Assembly: GCF_000430785.1 (NCBI RefSeq)
Contig: NZ_AUMR01000004.1
Location: 62,001-126,000 of the forward strand
Length of the DNA stretch: 64,000 nucleotides
Reading direction: 5' to 3'
From: Ectobacillus panaciterrae DSM 19096
Lineage (GTDB): Bacteria; Bacillota; Bacilli; Bacillales; Bacillaceae_G
A program made the translations under genes and the position numbers. Numbering within the stretch: position 1 is the first letter of the stretch; each line of letters opens with the position of its first letter. Below are positions 8,958 to 17,894 of this stretch, piece after piece. The notes under the pieces are model-generated. The model made no database searches, was not told the origin of the DNA, and worked only from the letters and a program-made list of their open reading frames with translations.

Positions 8958-8985
8958 TTGCATAAATAGACAAGGACATTATAAT
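8958..8985 (+). promoter_or_regulatory. Probable sigma-A promoter of yqhL
   Basis: TTGCAT and a perfect TATAAT, 16 bases apart, 36 bases before the GTG start. Confidence 0.6.
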
Positions 8986-9021
8986 ATTGATGATAGATTA
9001 GAAAAAGGGGTCGATGCAATC

Positions 9022-9405
9022 GTGTCAGCTAACTTATTTATCTTCCTTGGAATTCTCGTTGCGTTCATCACGTACTCTGTGGTTATGTACTTTTATCAAC
9101 GCAAGCTTGTCAAAAACTTGAATGAAGAAGAGTTTCGTGCAGGATATCGTAAAGCACAGCTTATCGATATTCGCGAGCCGGATGAATATAAAGCCGGTCA
9201 TATTTTAGGCGCAAGAAACATTCCATTATCTCAAATTCGTATGCGCTATAAGGAAATCCGCCCGGATCAGCCAGTTTATTTCTATTGTCAAAACGGTTTG
9301 CGTACAGGCCGCGCCGGTCAATTTTTGAAGAAAAAAGGCTATAAAGAGCTCTACCAGCTGCAAGGCGGCTTTAAAACGTGGACAGGCAAAATAAAAGCAA
9401 AATAA
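9022..9405 (+). CDS. yqhL: Membrane-anchored rhodanese-like protein YqhL
   Basis: A 127-residue protein with one N-terminal membrane helix (about 4-24) and a single rhodanese domain (about 35-125). The active-loop cysteine is C89 in YFYCQNGLRTGRA; LIDIREPDEYKAGHILGARNIP is the usual domain start. It could transfer sulfane sulfur at the membrane face. The GTG start matches the N-terminus of B. subtilis YqhL; longer starts have no ribosome site. It lies beside lipM as in B. subtilis and is followed by a palindromic repeat. Confidence 0.93.
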   Translation: MSANLFIFLGILVAFITYSVVMYFYQRKLVKNLNEEEFRAGYRKAQLIDIREPDEYKAGHILGARNIPLSQIRMRYKEIRPDQPVYFYCQNGLRTGRAGQFLKKKGYKELYQLQGGFKTWTGKIKAK

Positions 9406-9530
9406 CAAAGAAAAGCGGAACCGGCTCGTTCAGGCGCAGAGCCTAAGAACCTCCGCCCTAAAAAGCGCTTTTTGCTTTTTTGCGGCGGAGGTTCTTAGGC
9501 GGCAGCGCCTAGCCGGTGGAGCTAGACATA
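9406..9530. repeat. Palindromic intergenic repeat, family 2, copy 1
   Basis: Long imperfect palindrome: AACCGGCTCGTTCAGGCGC at one end, GGCAGCGCCTAGCCGG and GAGCTAGACAT at the other, with inner arms CCTAAGAACCTCCGCC / GGCGGAGGTTCTTAGG around a loop. It reappears in the opposite orientation at 32232-32350, and shorter forms lie at 32351-32431 and 62191-62262. It may also act as terminator for the converging yqhL and lipoprotein genes. Confidence 0.8.
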
Positions 9531-9550
9531 TACCCAACTTCCATACGTTC

Positions 9551-10129
9551 TTATGCTTTTTTCATTTGATTTGCAACTTGCAGCAGTTCAGACTTGGCTG
9601 CTTCTGTATCTGCCCCTTCTTTGCATCGATACAATAGCTGATAATCTATCTCTTTCACATTCCATGTTAAAGATAGCAGCGGCTGCGATTTGGTCTGCTC
9701 AAACTTAAAGTAAGCTTTTATACCATTCGCTAATGAGACATCTTCGTCAAAGAGCTTATATTTCTTTATTAAATCCATATTGTAGCTGAAATTCGCAACC
9801 GTTAACTCTATATAGCCGTCCTGTTTCCCCGTTTCCTTTAGGTATTTTACATTTACAATCAAATTTTGTTTTTTTGCATCTCCAAATTTACGGATGGTTG
9901 CCGCGGTAGCGCTTTTTGGTGTGTAAGGAAGAAAAGACGGTGTTTGAAACGAAAATGGAAGAATTCCTCTCGCTGTTTCTAAGGATACCGGCTCATACAT
10001 TACATTTTGATTTGAACCCACGCTTGCCACAAGCTGTTTTTCATTGAGCATGACAGACTTGGAAGTGCATGCTCCAGCTAGGCCGACTGTACAGCATATA
10101 ACTAAAAGCATTCGTCCCCTCATAAACAT
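9551..10129 (-). CDS. Predicted lipoprotein, unknown function
   Basis: A 192-residue exported protein. The N-terminus has Arg residues, a hydrophobic stretch and a lipobox LAGAC (Cys about residue 21), so it should be lipid-anchored on the outer face of the membrane. The mature part contains an ILPFSFQTPSFLPYTP stretch that recalls DUF4367-type lipoproteins, and mixed beta-strand segments. There is no catalytic motif. The start could also be the ATG two codons in. AAAGGGG is the ribosome site. Confidence 0.75.
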   Translation of the reverse strand: MFMRGRMLLVICCTVGLAGACTSKSVMLNEKQLVASVGSNQNVMYEPVSLETARGILPFSFQTPSFLPYTPKSATAATIRKFGDAKKQNLIVNVKYLKETGKQDGYIELTVANFSYNMDLIKKYKLFDEDVSLANGIKAYFKFEQTKSQPLLSLTWNVKEIDYQLLYRCKEGADTEAAKSELLQVANQMKKA

Positions 10130-10250
10130 TCCGCCCCTTTTCCTGTTTTATAAGAAACAGAAACTTCTGCTTAACTTATTCGCTCTTTTCCAAGACCACA
10201 CCTTTGAGAAAAATCCTCTTTTATCTCACAGCATTAAACAGCTTTTGACA

Positions 10251-10285
10251 GCAAAAAACAGGAAGCGGGCGTCGCTTCCTGTTTA
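10251..10285 (-). terminator. Terminator of the GNAT gene
   Basis: Stem AAACAGGAAGCG / CGCTTCCTGTTT followed by TTTGC on the minus strand; the stem starts at the stop codon. Confidence 0.85.
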
Positions 10286-11260
10286 ATGAAATTGTTGGAG
10301 TACATATTCCTTCTGCACCGTATGCCCGCTTGCGTCCTTCATATCCACAATCATCATAAGCACCCCGTTCTTCTGAAGCTTTTCTTTTGGAATATTAATT
10401 TGAACCTGCCATGGCTTTTGAATAGAAAAAGGCGTTTTGTCTACTAAAACCGTATGGCCGTCTTCTACTGTGTAATAAGCATCCTTCATGCCGGATGCGG
10501 CGCTTCCAGAGACTGTATACATGCCGTTCTTTCCTTCCACTTTAACAGAAGCAACTGTTTCTTCTTTTTTTCCAGAGAACAATAATGTATCTTGAAACGG
10601 CGTTTTTTCTATCTTTTCATCATTCATCTCAATAGGCTGCAGTTCCGCGGCAATTTTATATGTTTTTCCGATTTGATAAGGCGTTCCGTTATATTTCCAC
10701 ACCGCTTTCCTTTGCGGATACTCCTTACTCACAAGGCCGTACATAAGCAAATCATAATACTTCCCTAAATAATATTGATACTCCTGCAAATTTCCCTCCT
10801 CTGTAAAACCAAACTTGTGCAGAAGCTCGCGCGATCCTCTATTTTCTTTACGTACGGTAGCGCCAATTCGATTTAACCCCAGCTGCTCAAACGCAAACGG
10901 CAGCACCGTCTCCAATACCTCCGTCATAATTCCTTTCCGCCATTCTTCCTTCTTTAATTCATAACCGATTTCTGCACGATGATGCATCTTGCTCCAATTA
11001 TGAAAGCCTATTGTTCCCAGCATTTCATCGTTTTCTTTCTTCGCAATTGCCCAACGGATTGTCGTTCCATTTTTAAATCCGTTTTGAACTTGCGTAATAA
11101 ATTCATTGGCTTGTTCGCTTCGAATGAACGGCTCTAATCCATAGTATTGTACTACCTCTTCATCAGAAAAATAATGAAAGACATGCGCTGTATCTTCAAA
11201 CGTTACTTCGCGCAAACGAAAACGGCTTGTTTCGAGTATGGGAAATTTCATTAAAATCAT
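10283..11260 (-). CDS. GNAT acetyltransferase (RimJ/RimL type) with a C-terminal extension
   Basis: A 325-residue protein. Residues 1-180 are a RimJ/RimL-type GNAT domain: ETSRFRLREVT at the start, MLGTIGFHNWSKMHHRAEIGYEL, RKGIMTEVLETVLPFAFEQLGLNRIGA for acetyl-CoA binding, then the typical RELLHKFGFTEEG. Such enzymes acetylate N-terminal amines or small molecules. The last 145 residues are unlike a GNAT: a strand-rich region with an SGKKEETVASVKVEGKNGMY stretch and no signal peptide, making the protein nearly twice the usual 180 residues. The third codon ATG is chosen as start because GAGGAGGG is too near the first. Confidence 0.8.
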   Translation of the reverse strand: MILMKFPILETSRFRLREVTFEDTAHVFHYFSDEEVVQYYGLEPFIRSEQANEFITQVQNGFKNGTTIRWAIAKKENDEMLGTIGFHNWSKMHHRAEIGYELKKEEWRKGIMTEVLETVLPFAFEQLGLNRIGATVRKENRGSRELLHKFGFTEEGNLQEYQYYLGKYYDLLMYGLVSKEYPQRKAVWKYNGTPYQIGKTYKIAAELQPIEMNDEKIEKTPFQDTLLFSGKKEETVASVKVEGKNGMYTVSGSAASGMKDAYYTVEDGHTVLVDKTPFSIQKPWQVQINIPKEKLQKNGVLMMIVDMKDASGHTVQKEYVLQQFH

Positions 11261-11343
11261 TACCATCCCTCCTCTTTACTACTTCTCTGCTTATGAAGGC
11301 AATCCTTCCTTGACTTTTTATGTAAATTTTATTACAGTTAAAA

Positions 11344-11358
11344 CTAACGAACGATAGG
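11344..11358. promoter_or_regulatory. TetR operator candidate upstream of tetR gene
   Basis: CTAACGAACGATAGG, identical over 15 bases to the sequence ahead of the SMR pair at 11981-11995; 13 bases before the ATG, so bound repressor would block its own transcript. Confidence 0.75.
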
Positions 11359-11371
11359 TAGGAGATGAAAT

Positions 11372-11941
11372 ATGACAGCAAATCGTATTAAAGCAGCTGC
11401 TCTTTCCCGCTTTGCCCGCTATGGCTATAAGGGGACTTCCCTTGCTGATATCGCACAAGATGTCGGCATTAAGAAGCCGTCAATTTATGCTCACTTTAAA
11501 GGCAAGGAAGAGTTATACCTTATTTGTCTCGAAGAAACTCTGCAAAAGGATTTGGCATTTTTGCATGCATATATATCGCAGCCTTATGAATCATGCTTTT
11601 CTTTACTTTATGCTCTTCTCAAAAGCTACGGTGAAAGATTCCATGAAAGCGCAGAAGCTATGTTTTGGCTTCGCTCTTCTTTTTTCCCGCCCGATGAGCT
11701 AAGAGCTACTGTTGTTGCAAAAGCAAATGAATACATTGATTCAATGGGCACTATGCTGCGTCCCATCTTTCAAGAAGCAAAGGCTGCAAATGTGCTTCAT
11801 GTTGAAGCAGAAGAAGCGCTTGACGCTTACTTATGTTTATTTGACGGATTGATGATTGAACTTATGTATGCGGGTTCAGCAAACTTTAAAAAACGATTTC
11901 AATCCTCATGGAAGGTTTTTCAGCGTGGGCTGCAAGGTTGA
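11372..11941 (+). CDS. TetR-family repressor of the SMR pair (YvdT-like)
   Basis: A 189-residue TetR regulator. The HTH lies at about 1-50, with RFARYGYKGTSLADIAQDVG and IKKPSIYAHFKGKEELY. The C-terminal ligand/dimer part is helical. Two identical operator-like palindromes, one ahead of this gene and one ahead of the following SMR genes, indicate autoregulation and control of the pump. The layout tetR-SMR-SMR is that of B. subtilis yvdT-yvdS-yvdR. The inducer is not visible from sequence. Confidence 0.88.
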   Translation: MTANRIKAAALSRFARYGYKGTSLADIAQDVGIKKPSIYAHFKGKEELYLICLEETLQKDLAFLHAYISQPYESCFSLLYALLKSYGERFHESAEAMFWLRSSFFPPDELRATVVAKANEYIDSMGTMLRPIFQEAKAANVLHVEAEEALDAYLCLFDGLMIELMYAGSANFKKRFQSSWKVFQRGLQG

Positions 11942-11970
11942 CGTATTGTCAAGGCAATACGTCTTTCTTA
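11940..11970 (+). terminator. Terminator between tetR and the SMR pair
   Basis: Stem GACGTATTG / CAATACGTC followed by TTTCTT, overlapping the tetR stop codon. It separates the regulator from the pump genes. Confidence 0.8.
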
Positions 11971-11979
11971 CATCGCTTG

Positions 11980-11995
11980 CCTAACGAACGATAGG
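11980..11995. promoter_or_regulatory. TetR operator candidate of the SMR pair
   Basis: CCTAACGAACGATAGG; 12 of 16 positions are symmetrical. It lies 14 bases before the SMR start and matches the site at 11344. Confidence 0.75.
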
Positions 11996-12008
11996 AAGGG
12001 GATATAAA

Positions 12009-12344
12009 ATGGAATGGCTATATGTAATATTTTCCGGTTTAATTGAGATTGTTTGGGTACTGGGACTTAAACATGCTGAAGGACCTATCGCTTGGATTGG
12101 CGTAGCGGCAGCTATGCTGCTCAGCTTTTGGCTGCTGTTTAAATCCTATAAAAAGCTGCCGGTCGGTACCGTATATGCTGTATTTACCGGGATTGGCACG
12201 GCAGGAATTGTAATGGTTGAAACTCTATTTTTAGGAGAACCGTTTTCTCTTATTAAAATGTTGTTTATTGCATTATTGTTTGCAGGAGTCGTCGGGTTAA
12301 AACGTGTAACAGGTGAAACAGAAAGGAAAGCGGAGGTAGATTAA
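12009..12344 (+). CDS. SMR efflux subunit 1 (YvdS/YkkC-like)
   Basis: A 111-residue small multidrug resistance protein with four membrane helices. The membrane glutamate that binds proton and substrate is E13 (LIEIVWV), and the family signature PVGTVYAVFTGIGTAG is complete. It probably works as a heterodimer with the next gene, exporting cationic compounds (guanidinium-type or quaternary ammonium) by proton exchange. No guanidine riboswitch sits upstream; control appears to be by the TetR operator. Confidence 0.9.
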   Translation: MEWLYVIFSGLIEIVWVLGLKHAEGPIAWIGVAAAMLLSFWLLFKSYKKLPVGTVYAVFTGIGTAGIVMVETLFLGEPFSLIKMLFIALLFAGVVGLKRVTGETERKAEVD

Positions 12345-12345
12345 A

Positions 12346-12660
12346 ATGGAATGGTTATATCTTCTTATCGCAGGAGTTGGCGAGGTACTCGGTGTAATAT
12401 GCATGAAGTTTGCCAGTGAGCGAAAAGGAATTTTGCCGAAGTTTCTGCTTGCCGCAAGCTTTGCCATGAGCTTCTTCTTTTTATCAAAAGCGATGGAAGT
12501 TCTGCCTATGGGTACAGCTTATGCCATTTGGACAGGAATCGGCACGGGCGGAAGCTCCTTGCTCGGCATATTTATTTTTAAAGAATCTGCATATTGGCGC
12601 CGCCTCATGTATTTAAGCTTTATCGTAGTTGGGGCTGTCGGATTAAAATTAACACAATAA
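12346..12660 (+). CDS. SMR efflux subunit 2 (YvdR/YkkD-like)
   Basis: A 104-residue SMR protein with four helices. E13 lies in AGVGEVLGVI, followed by PMGTAYAIWTGIGTGG. It begins one base after the first subunit ends and its GGAGG ribosome site lies within that gene, so equal production of the two subunits is likely. Pairs of non-identical SMR proteins form antiparallel heterodimers in the YkkCD type. Confidence 0.9.
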   Translation: MEWLYLLIAGVGEVLGVICMKFASERKGILPKFLLAASFAMSFFFLSKAMEVLPMGTAYAIWTGIGTGGSSLLGIFIFKESAYWRRLMYLSFIVVGAVGLKLTQ

Positions 12661-12719
12661 TTCATAAAGTATGTATCTTAACAAATGATAATCTTATACG
12701 AACAAAAAGGAGTGAGGTT

Positions 12720-12878
12720 ATGATAACAACTTTTCCTAAGCAAATTTTACGCTTCTTCTTCCTGTTTCTTATCATGGTGTTCGTCATAAGCTTAGCTGTT
12801 CATCTTCATAAATATCCCTCTAATAAGGGGGACAACACAAAATCGTATCAGCATATTGAACTTGACGCATTTCATTAA
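12720..12878 (+). CDS. Small single-span membrane protein, 52 residues
   Basis: Starts MITTFPKQILRFFF after AAAGGAGTGAGG, a strong ribosome site. One membrane helix (about 9-28) is followed by a short polar tail. It lies 59 bases after the second SMR gene in the same direction, so it may ride on that transcript. No family recognised. Confidence 0.65.
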   Translation: MITTFPKQILRFFFLFLIMVFVISLAVHLHKYPSNKGDNTKSYQHIELDAFH

Positions 12879-12910
12879 AAAAGAGCTAAACCGGAGTTTA
12901 GCTCTTTTTA
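12877..12910. terminator. Bidirectional terminator
   Basis: Stem AAAAAGAGCTAAAC / TTTAGCTCTTTTT between the 52-residue gene and the converging gene at 12915. Confidence 0.9.
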
Positions 12911-12914
12911 TGTA

Positions 12915-13106
12915 TTACTTCTCAAAACGATTCAGCATCTCTTCTCTCATGCCAAAGCTGACGATAGCTAATCCGATGTACATGAATACAAGTACAAATG
13001 GATTAACGGAACCGTACCAATTGTTATCAACAATAAGGTAGGCAGTCAATAAGGCTACAAGAGCAAAAGCTGCTACAAACATATAAAAGCTTATCCTTTG
13101 GTTCAT
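12915..13106 (-). CDS. Small membrane protein, 63 residues
   Basis: Begins MNQRISFYMFV; GGGGAG lies 6 bases upstream, which excludes the ATG eight codons earlier. Two membrane helices (about 5-25 and 36-53) with a short charged C-terminus. No known family recognised. Confidence 0.7.
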   Translation of the reverse strand: MNQRISFYMFVAAFALVALLTAYLIVDNNWYGSVNPFVLVFMYIGLAIVSFGMREEMLNRFEK

Positions 13107-13195
13107 CTTGCTCCCCTTTCTTTTTTGCACTCAACATTTAAATATTTATTGTAACGAAACTTGCTCTATGCCTCAAGTTTTTCGTTATATACAGA

Positions 13196-13411
13196 CTAAT
13201 TTATGTGGCTTACCTCTACCTTAACAATGTCATTACAACCGATAGAAATAATAGAACCTGCACTGTCGATAGCTGTAATATTCTTTTTGTTCATAACAGA
13301 CTCTACAACACGCTCAAGCATTTTTTCCCTATCGCGATAGTAAAACTCCTTAATATCTTGAATGGCGCTCCCATTTTCTAAGTAATAAATCATCCTATAT
13401 CGTTTATACAT
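13196..13411 (-). CDS. Small hypothetical protein, 71 residues
   Basis: Starts MYKRYRMIYYLENGS after GGAAGGAG. A soluble protein with a helical middle (REKMLERVVESVMNKKNITA) and a strand-rich end (GSIISIGCNDIVKVEVSHIN). No recognised domain. The good ribosome site and plausible codon use support a real gene. Nothing in the neighbourhood hints at a role. Confidence 0.6.
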   Translation of the reverse strand: MYKRYRMIYYLENGSAIQDIKEFYYRDREKMLERVVESVMNKKNITAIDSAGSIISIGCNDIVKVEVSHIN

Positions 13412-13737
13412 TACTCCTTCCTCTCCTTTTTGTTCATTTGTTCACATGAATAATAAAGGCTACAGAAGCGTATTTCTTTTTTATGTATATAAAAGCTTTT
13501 AATTTCATTAAAATTCTAACAAAATTTATCGAATTTATCAAACTGACTTAAAACCCTTTATTCTGCGTCCAGCTTGGATTTATGGTATTTTTTTACAAAA
13601 ACGTAAACGAAATGTAACAAAAGAAAAGCCGCCCTTTTCTCATGAAGGCGACTTTCTTCTTCCCGCTCTAAGCGTCCGTAATTCCTCTTGTATTCCAAAG
13701 AAGGGAACGCACGCAGCTCGCTGATGTTAGTTGAACC
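13412..13737. other. Intergenic region upstream of a small gene and downstream of gcvPB
   Basis: AT-rich, with no convincing gene. It holds the promoter region of the 13196 gene and, at 13621-13656, the gcvPB terminator. No repeat or RNA structure beyond that hairpin was seen. Confidence 0.6.
13621..13656 (-). terminator. Terminator of the gcv operon
   Basis: On the minus strand AAAGTCGCC pairs with GGCGGCTTT (one G-U) and is followed by TCTTTTG. Confidence 0.7.
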
Positions 13738-15195
13738 TTACTTCTCGTATCTTAAAATCGGCTTGCGTGCTGCAGTTGTTTCATCTAAGCGTTTAATTAC
13801 TGTTGAATGCGGAGCTTCCTGTACGATTTCCGGATTTTCTTCCGCCTCTTTTGCGATTTGAATCATTACGTCAATAAATGCATCGAGCGTTTCTTTGGAT
13901 TCTGTTTCTGTCGGTTCAATCATGATACATTCTTCCACGTTTAACGGGAAGTAAATTGTAGGCGGGTGATAACCGAAGTCCAATAGGCGCTTTGCGATAT
14001 CAAGCGTACGTACGCCAAGCTTCTTCTGACGTCTTCCTGACAATACGAATTCATGCTTGCAATGCTTATCAAACGGAAGATCATAATAAGGAGCCAATCT
14101 TCTCATCATATAGTTTGCATTTAGCACTGCATCTTCTGTTACTCTCTTCAATCCGTCCGGACCCATAGAGCGGATGTATGTGTACGCGCGAACATTAATG
14201 CCAAAGTTTCCGTAGTAAGGCTTTACGCGCCCGATTGCCTGCGGACGGTCGCAGTTAAAGCGGTATCCTTCTTCTGTTTTCTCCAATATCGGCTTTGGCA
14301 GGAACGGAATTAAATCTGCCTTCACACCGACAGGACCAGACCCCGGGCCGCCGCCGCCATGCGGACCAGTAAATGTTTTATGAAGATTTAAATGAACAAC
14401 GTCAAATCCCATATCTCCGGGACGCGCTTTGCTTAATACAGCGTTCAAGTTCGCTCCGTCATAATACAGCTTGCCGCCTGCTTCATGAACGACTTGCGCC
14501 ATTTCTAAAATATGTTCCTCAAATAAACCAAGCGTGTTCGGATTTGTAAGCATAAGCGCCGCTGTATCTTCGCCGACTACGCGTTTTAAATCCTCTAAAT
14601 CTACAAGCCCTGTTTCATCAGATTTTACAGTAATCGTTTCAAATCCGGCTACTGTGGCAGATGCCGGGTTTGTACCGTGCGCAGAATCGGGAACGATAAC
14701 CTTTGTTCTCTTGAGATCATTGTTAGCTTCATGATACGCACGAATCAGCATCAGGCCTGTCCACTCGCCGTGAGCACCAGCTGCCGGCTGCAATGTAACC
14801 TCATCCATGCCTGTAATTTCCTTTAAATGCTCTTGTAAATCATACATCAGCTCCATAGCTCCCTGTACAGTGCTTTCGTCTTGGAGCGGATGAATGTAAG
14901 AAAAACCAGGGAAGCGTGCTACATTTTCATTGATTTTCGGGTTATATTTCATCGTGCAAGATCCGAGCGGATAGAAGCCGGAGTCTACACCATGGTTGCG
15001 TCTCGATAGCGCTGTATAATGGCGCATAATGTCCAATTCTGATACTTCCGGAAGCTCTGGCGCTTCTTGGCGAATATATTCGCTGTCAAAAATACTTTCC
15101 AGTACAGCTTCTTCTACATCAAGCACCGGCAAACTATATCCTACACGCCCCGTTTTGCTGACTTCAAAAATGAGCGACTGATCTTGGTTCATCAT
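13738..15195 (-). CDS. gcvPB: Glycine dehydrogenase (decarboxylating) subunit 2
   Basis: The C-terminal half of the glycine cleavage P protein, 485 residues. It decarboxylates glycine with PLP and passes the aminomethyl group to lipoyl-GcvH. The PLP lysine lies in [20 protein letters not shown], about residue 273. [12 protein letters not shown] and the [19 protein letters not shown] stretch are conserved. Its start overlaps the end of gcvPA (ATGA type), giving coupled translation of the two halves. Third gene of the gcvT-gcvPA-gcvPB operon; gcvH is not in the window. Confidence 0.98.
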   Translation of the reverse strand: MMNQDQSLIFEVSKTGRVGYSLPVLDVEEAVLESIFDSEYIRQEAPELPEVSELDIMRHYTALSRRNHGVDSGFYPLGSCTMKYNPKINENVARFPGFSYIHPLQDESTVQGAMELMYDLQEHLKEITGMDEVTLQPAAGAHGEWTGLMLIRAYHEANNDLKRTKVIVPDSAHGTNPASATVAGFETITVKSDETGLVDLEDLKRVVGEDTAALMLTNPNTLGLFEEHILEMAQVVHEAGGKLYYDGANLNAVLSKARPGDMGFDVVHLNLHKTFTGPHGGGGPGSGPVGVKADLIPFLPKPILEKTEEGYRFNCDRPQAIGRVKPYYGNFGINVRAYTYIRSMGPDGLKRVTEDAVLNANYMMRRLAPYYDLPFDKHCKHEFVLSGRRQKKLGVRTLDIAKRLLDFGYHPPTIYFPLNVEECIMIEPTETESKETLDAFIDVMIQIAKEAEENPEIVQEAPHSTVIKRLDETTAARKPILRYEK

Positions 15196-16535
15196 CGGAT
15201 ATTCCCCATTTCCTTCACAAATGTGTCAATTTCCTCTTTTGTACGGAGTTCCGTTACGGCGAGCAGCATATGATTTGAGAGTTCTGCATAATCCTTGCCA
15301 AGGTCATATCCGCCAATGATGTGCTTTTGTACAAGAGCAGCGTTTATTTCTTTTACAGGACGCTTGCAATCAATAACAAATTCATTAAAGCAAGGGCCAT
15401 TGAACGCTGCGGTAAAGCCATTTTGCTCAAATTGCTTTTTCGCATACTGTGCTTTGGAAATGTTTTGGATTGCCATTTCCTTCACGCCTTGTTTACCAAG
15501 GGCAGTCATCGCTACAGAAGCAGCCAATGCATTTAGCGCTTGGTTGGAACAAATGTTAGATGTCGCTTTGTCGCGGCGGATATGCTGCTCGCGCGCTTGC
15601 AGCGTAAGCACAAAGCCACGGCGTCCTTCAGAATCCTTCGTCTGTCCCACTAAGCGGCCTGGGATTTTGCGCATAAATGCTTTCGTTGTAGAGAAGAAGC
15701 CGCAATGCGGTCCGCCGAATTGTGCAGGAATTCCAAAAGGCTGTGCATCTCCTACTACAATGTCGGCTCCAAATTTGCCTGGAGGCGTCAATGCTCCAAG
15801 TGCAATCGGGTTAGAAGAAACGATAAACAATCCTTTATGCTGATGGGCGATTACTTCAAGCTCTGCCAATTTTTCTACTTGCCCGAAGAAGTTCGGATAT
15901 TGCACCACTACGCATGCCACTTGTTCATTCATTTCGTTTTGCAGCGCTTCTGCATCTGTCACGCCGTCTTTATATGCAATTTCGATCACTTCCAGGTTTT
16001 GTCCTTTTGCATATGTTTTTAAAACCTCTCTCGTTTCCGGATGAACCGTTTTAGATACGAGAATTTTCTTTTGCTTCGTATGTCCTGCCGCAAGCATCGC
16101 TGCTTCTGCAAGAGCTGTACCGCCGTCATACATGGAGGAATTTGCAACATCCATGCCTGTTAACTCGCAAATCATCGTCTGGAATTCAAAAATGGCTTGC
16201 AATTCGCCCTGTGAAATTTCCGGCTGATACGGTGTATATGCCGTATAAAATTCTGAGCGGGAAATGACGTGATCTACAATAACCGGAATGTAATGATCAT
16301 ACACGCCTGCTCCAAGGAAAGAAGTATAATCCTTTAGATTCGCATTTTTCGCCGCAAGCTGCGAAAGCTCCTTCATAAGTTCAGGCTCGGATTTTGCAGT
16401 CTTGATTTTTAAATCCCCTTTAAATTGGACGCTTTTTGGAATATCGCTGAAAAGATCTTGAACAGTCTCAACGCCGATGGCGCCGAGCATTTCTTTTTTG
16501 TCTTCTTCTGTAATTGGAAGATAACGATGCAACAT
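15192..16535 (-). CDS. gcvPA: Glycine dehydrogenase (decarboxylating) subunit 1
   Basis: The N-terminal half of the P protein, 447 residues. The chosen start [17 protein letters not shown] matches B. subtilis GcvPA and has GGAGGGG at the right distance. Conserved stretches include [42 protein letters not shown] and [18 protein letters not shown]. It forms the heterotetramer with GcvPB. The gene begins 13 bases after gcvT. Confidence 0.98.
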   Translation of the reverse strand: MLHRYLPITEEDKKEMLGAIGVETVQDLFSDIPKSVQFKGDLKIKTAKSEPELMKELSQLAAKNANLKDYTSFLGAGVYDHYIPVIVDHVISRSEFYTAYTPYQPEISQGELQAIFEFQTMICELTGMDVANSSMYDGGTALAEAAMLAAGHTKQKKILVSKTVHPETREVLKTYAKGQNLEVIEIAYKDGVTDAEALQNEMNEQVACVVVQYPNFFGQVEKLAELEVIAHQHKGLFIVSSNPIALGALTPPGKFGADIVVGDAQPFGIPAQFGGPHCGFFSTTKAFMRKIPGRLVGQTKDSEGRRGFVLTLQAREQHIRRDKATSNICSNQALNALAASVAMTALGKQGVKEMAIQNISKAQYAKKQFEQNGFTAAFNGPCFNEFVIDCKRPVKEINAALVQKHIIGGYDLGKDYAELSNHMLLAVTELRTKEEIDTFVKEMGNIR

Positions 16536-16548
16536 TAGATTACCCCTC

Positions 16549-17649
16549 CTACTTAGAACGCTTATAAAATGGTGTTGGAACAATGATTGCCTTTACACGT
16601 TTGCCGCGGATCAGCACTTCCACTTCCGTGTCTAATGCTGTATATTTCACATCCAAAAGCGCCAAGCCTATATTTTTCTTTAACGTTGGTGATTGTGTAC
16701 CGCTCGTTACTTCTCCGATTTTTTCTTTACCGACAAATACCTCATAGTGACTTCTCGGTATACCGCGTTCAATCATTTCAATGCCTACAAGTTTGCGCGG
16801 CGCACCGTTTTCTTTTTGTTCTTTCAGCACTTCTTTTCCAAAGAAATCAGATTCTTTATTCGTTCTTACCGCAAAGCCGATACCTGCTTCAATCGGTGTG
16901 ATATCCTTTGTCAGCTCTTGTCCGTACAGAGCGAGCGTCGCTTCAAAGCGGAGCGTATCGCGTGCACCAAGGCCGCATGGCTTCAAACCGTCTTCTTTTC
17001 CTGCCTCGAGAAGCTTATCCCAAAGTACAGCGGCATTTTCACTCTTACAGTAGATTTCAAATCCGTCTTCGCCCGTGTATCCTGTACGGGATATAAGCGC
17101 TTTCATTCCATCAAACTCTACATTATCTTTAAACTTGAAAAACTTTATTTCTTTCAGATCTTCATTTGTCAGCTTTTGCAAAATCGCTTCCGCGTTCGGT
17201 CCTTGAAGCGCCAGCTGCGCGATTTTATCAGAAACATTCGTTACTGTTACGTCTCCTTCTGTATGGGACGCAAGCCATTCATAGTCTTTTTGAATATTAG
17301 CAGCATTTACAACAAGCAAATAGTCATTGTCCGCTTTCTTATAAACTAATAAATCGTCTACAGTGCCGCCGTTTTCATAGCACATTGCCGTGTATTGCGC
17401 GCCTCCGTCTTTTAACAGCGCGATATCGTTTGTCAGCATCCGCTGTAAGTAGGCAAGACTATCAGTTCCCTTTACTTCTATTTCTCCCATATGAGAGACA
17501 TCAAAAAGCCCCGCTGCCGTGCGAACGGCTTCGTGTTCTTCTTTAATGCTTGAGAATTGAACAGGTAAATCCCAGCCGCCAAAGTCGATTGTTTTCGCTC
17601 CGTATTTGGCGTACACATCGAATAGCGGTGTACGGTGTAACGTCATCAT
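16549..17649 (-). CDS. gcvT: Glycine cleavage system aminomethyltransferase (T protein)
   Basis: A 366-residue T protein that releases ammonia from aminomethyl-GcvH and gives methylene-THF. It has [20 protein letters not shown] at the start, [19 protein letters not shown] and [16 protein letters not shown]. The ATG at 17649 has GGAGGAG upstream; 17 more in-frame codons upstream have none. It heads the operon. The leader (17650-17894) is only 245 bases and lacks the GGAGAGA/CCGAAGG motifs of a glycine riboswitch, unlike the gene in many bacilli. Confidence 0.98.
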   Translation of the reverse strand: MMTLHRTPLFDVYAKYGAKTIDFGGWDLPVQFSSIKEEHEAVRTAAGLFDVSHMGEIEVKGTDSLAYLQRMLTNDIALLKDGGAQYTAMCYENGGTVDDLLVYKKADNDYLLVVNAANIQKDYEWLASHTEGDVTVTNVSDKIAQLALQGPNAEAILQKLTNEDLKEIKFFKFKDNVEFDGMKALISRTGYTGEDGFEIYCKSENAAVLWDKLLEAGKEDGLKPCGLGARDTLRFEATLALYGQELTKDITPIEAGIGFAVRTNKESDFFGKEVLKEQKENGAPRKLVGIEMIERGIPRSHYEVFVGKEKIGEVTSGTQSPTLKKNIGLALLDVKYTALDTEVEVLIRGKRVKAIIVPTPFYKRSK

Positions 17650-17894
17650 GCTTTTCTCCTCCTTGCGCTGCCTATAACAAACTTGCAAACAGCTAAACAT
17701 TTTGGTGCCAAAAATGTTAGATATACGGAATCCTGTTATATTTTTTTGTGAAAGCGTAAATAAAAATCAGCATTTCCGGATAAAATACGAAAGATTCCAT
17801 ACTCTTTACACAACATTATCCTAACATTTTTCATTCTATTTCATCAATATTCTAACAAAAAAAATAATTCCGAATTTACAGAGGGTGAGAGCGA
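17650..17894. promoter_or_regulatory. gcvT/yqhH divergent intergenic region
   Basis: AT-rich spacer carrying promoters for both directions (none could be placed with confidence) and the imperfect palindrome CTAAACATTTTGG-TG-CCAAAAATGTTAG at 17693-17720, 44 bases before gcvT. The related TGTTAG/CTAACA half-site also appears near 17821 and 17852. It may be a repressor site or a 5'-UTR hairpin. Confidence 0.45.

Noticed and set aside
16693-17349. 218-codon plus-strand frame over gcvT
   Set aside because: Antisense of a clear gcvT; rich in Phe, Cys and Arg, as typical for a shadow frame.
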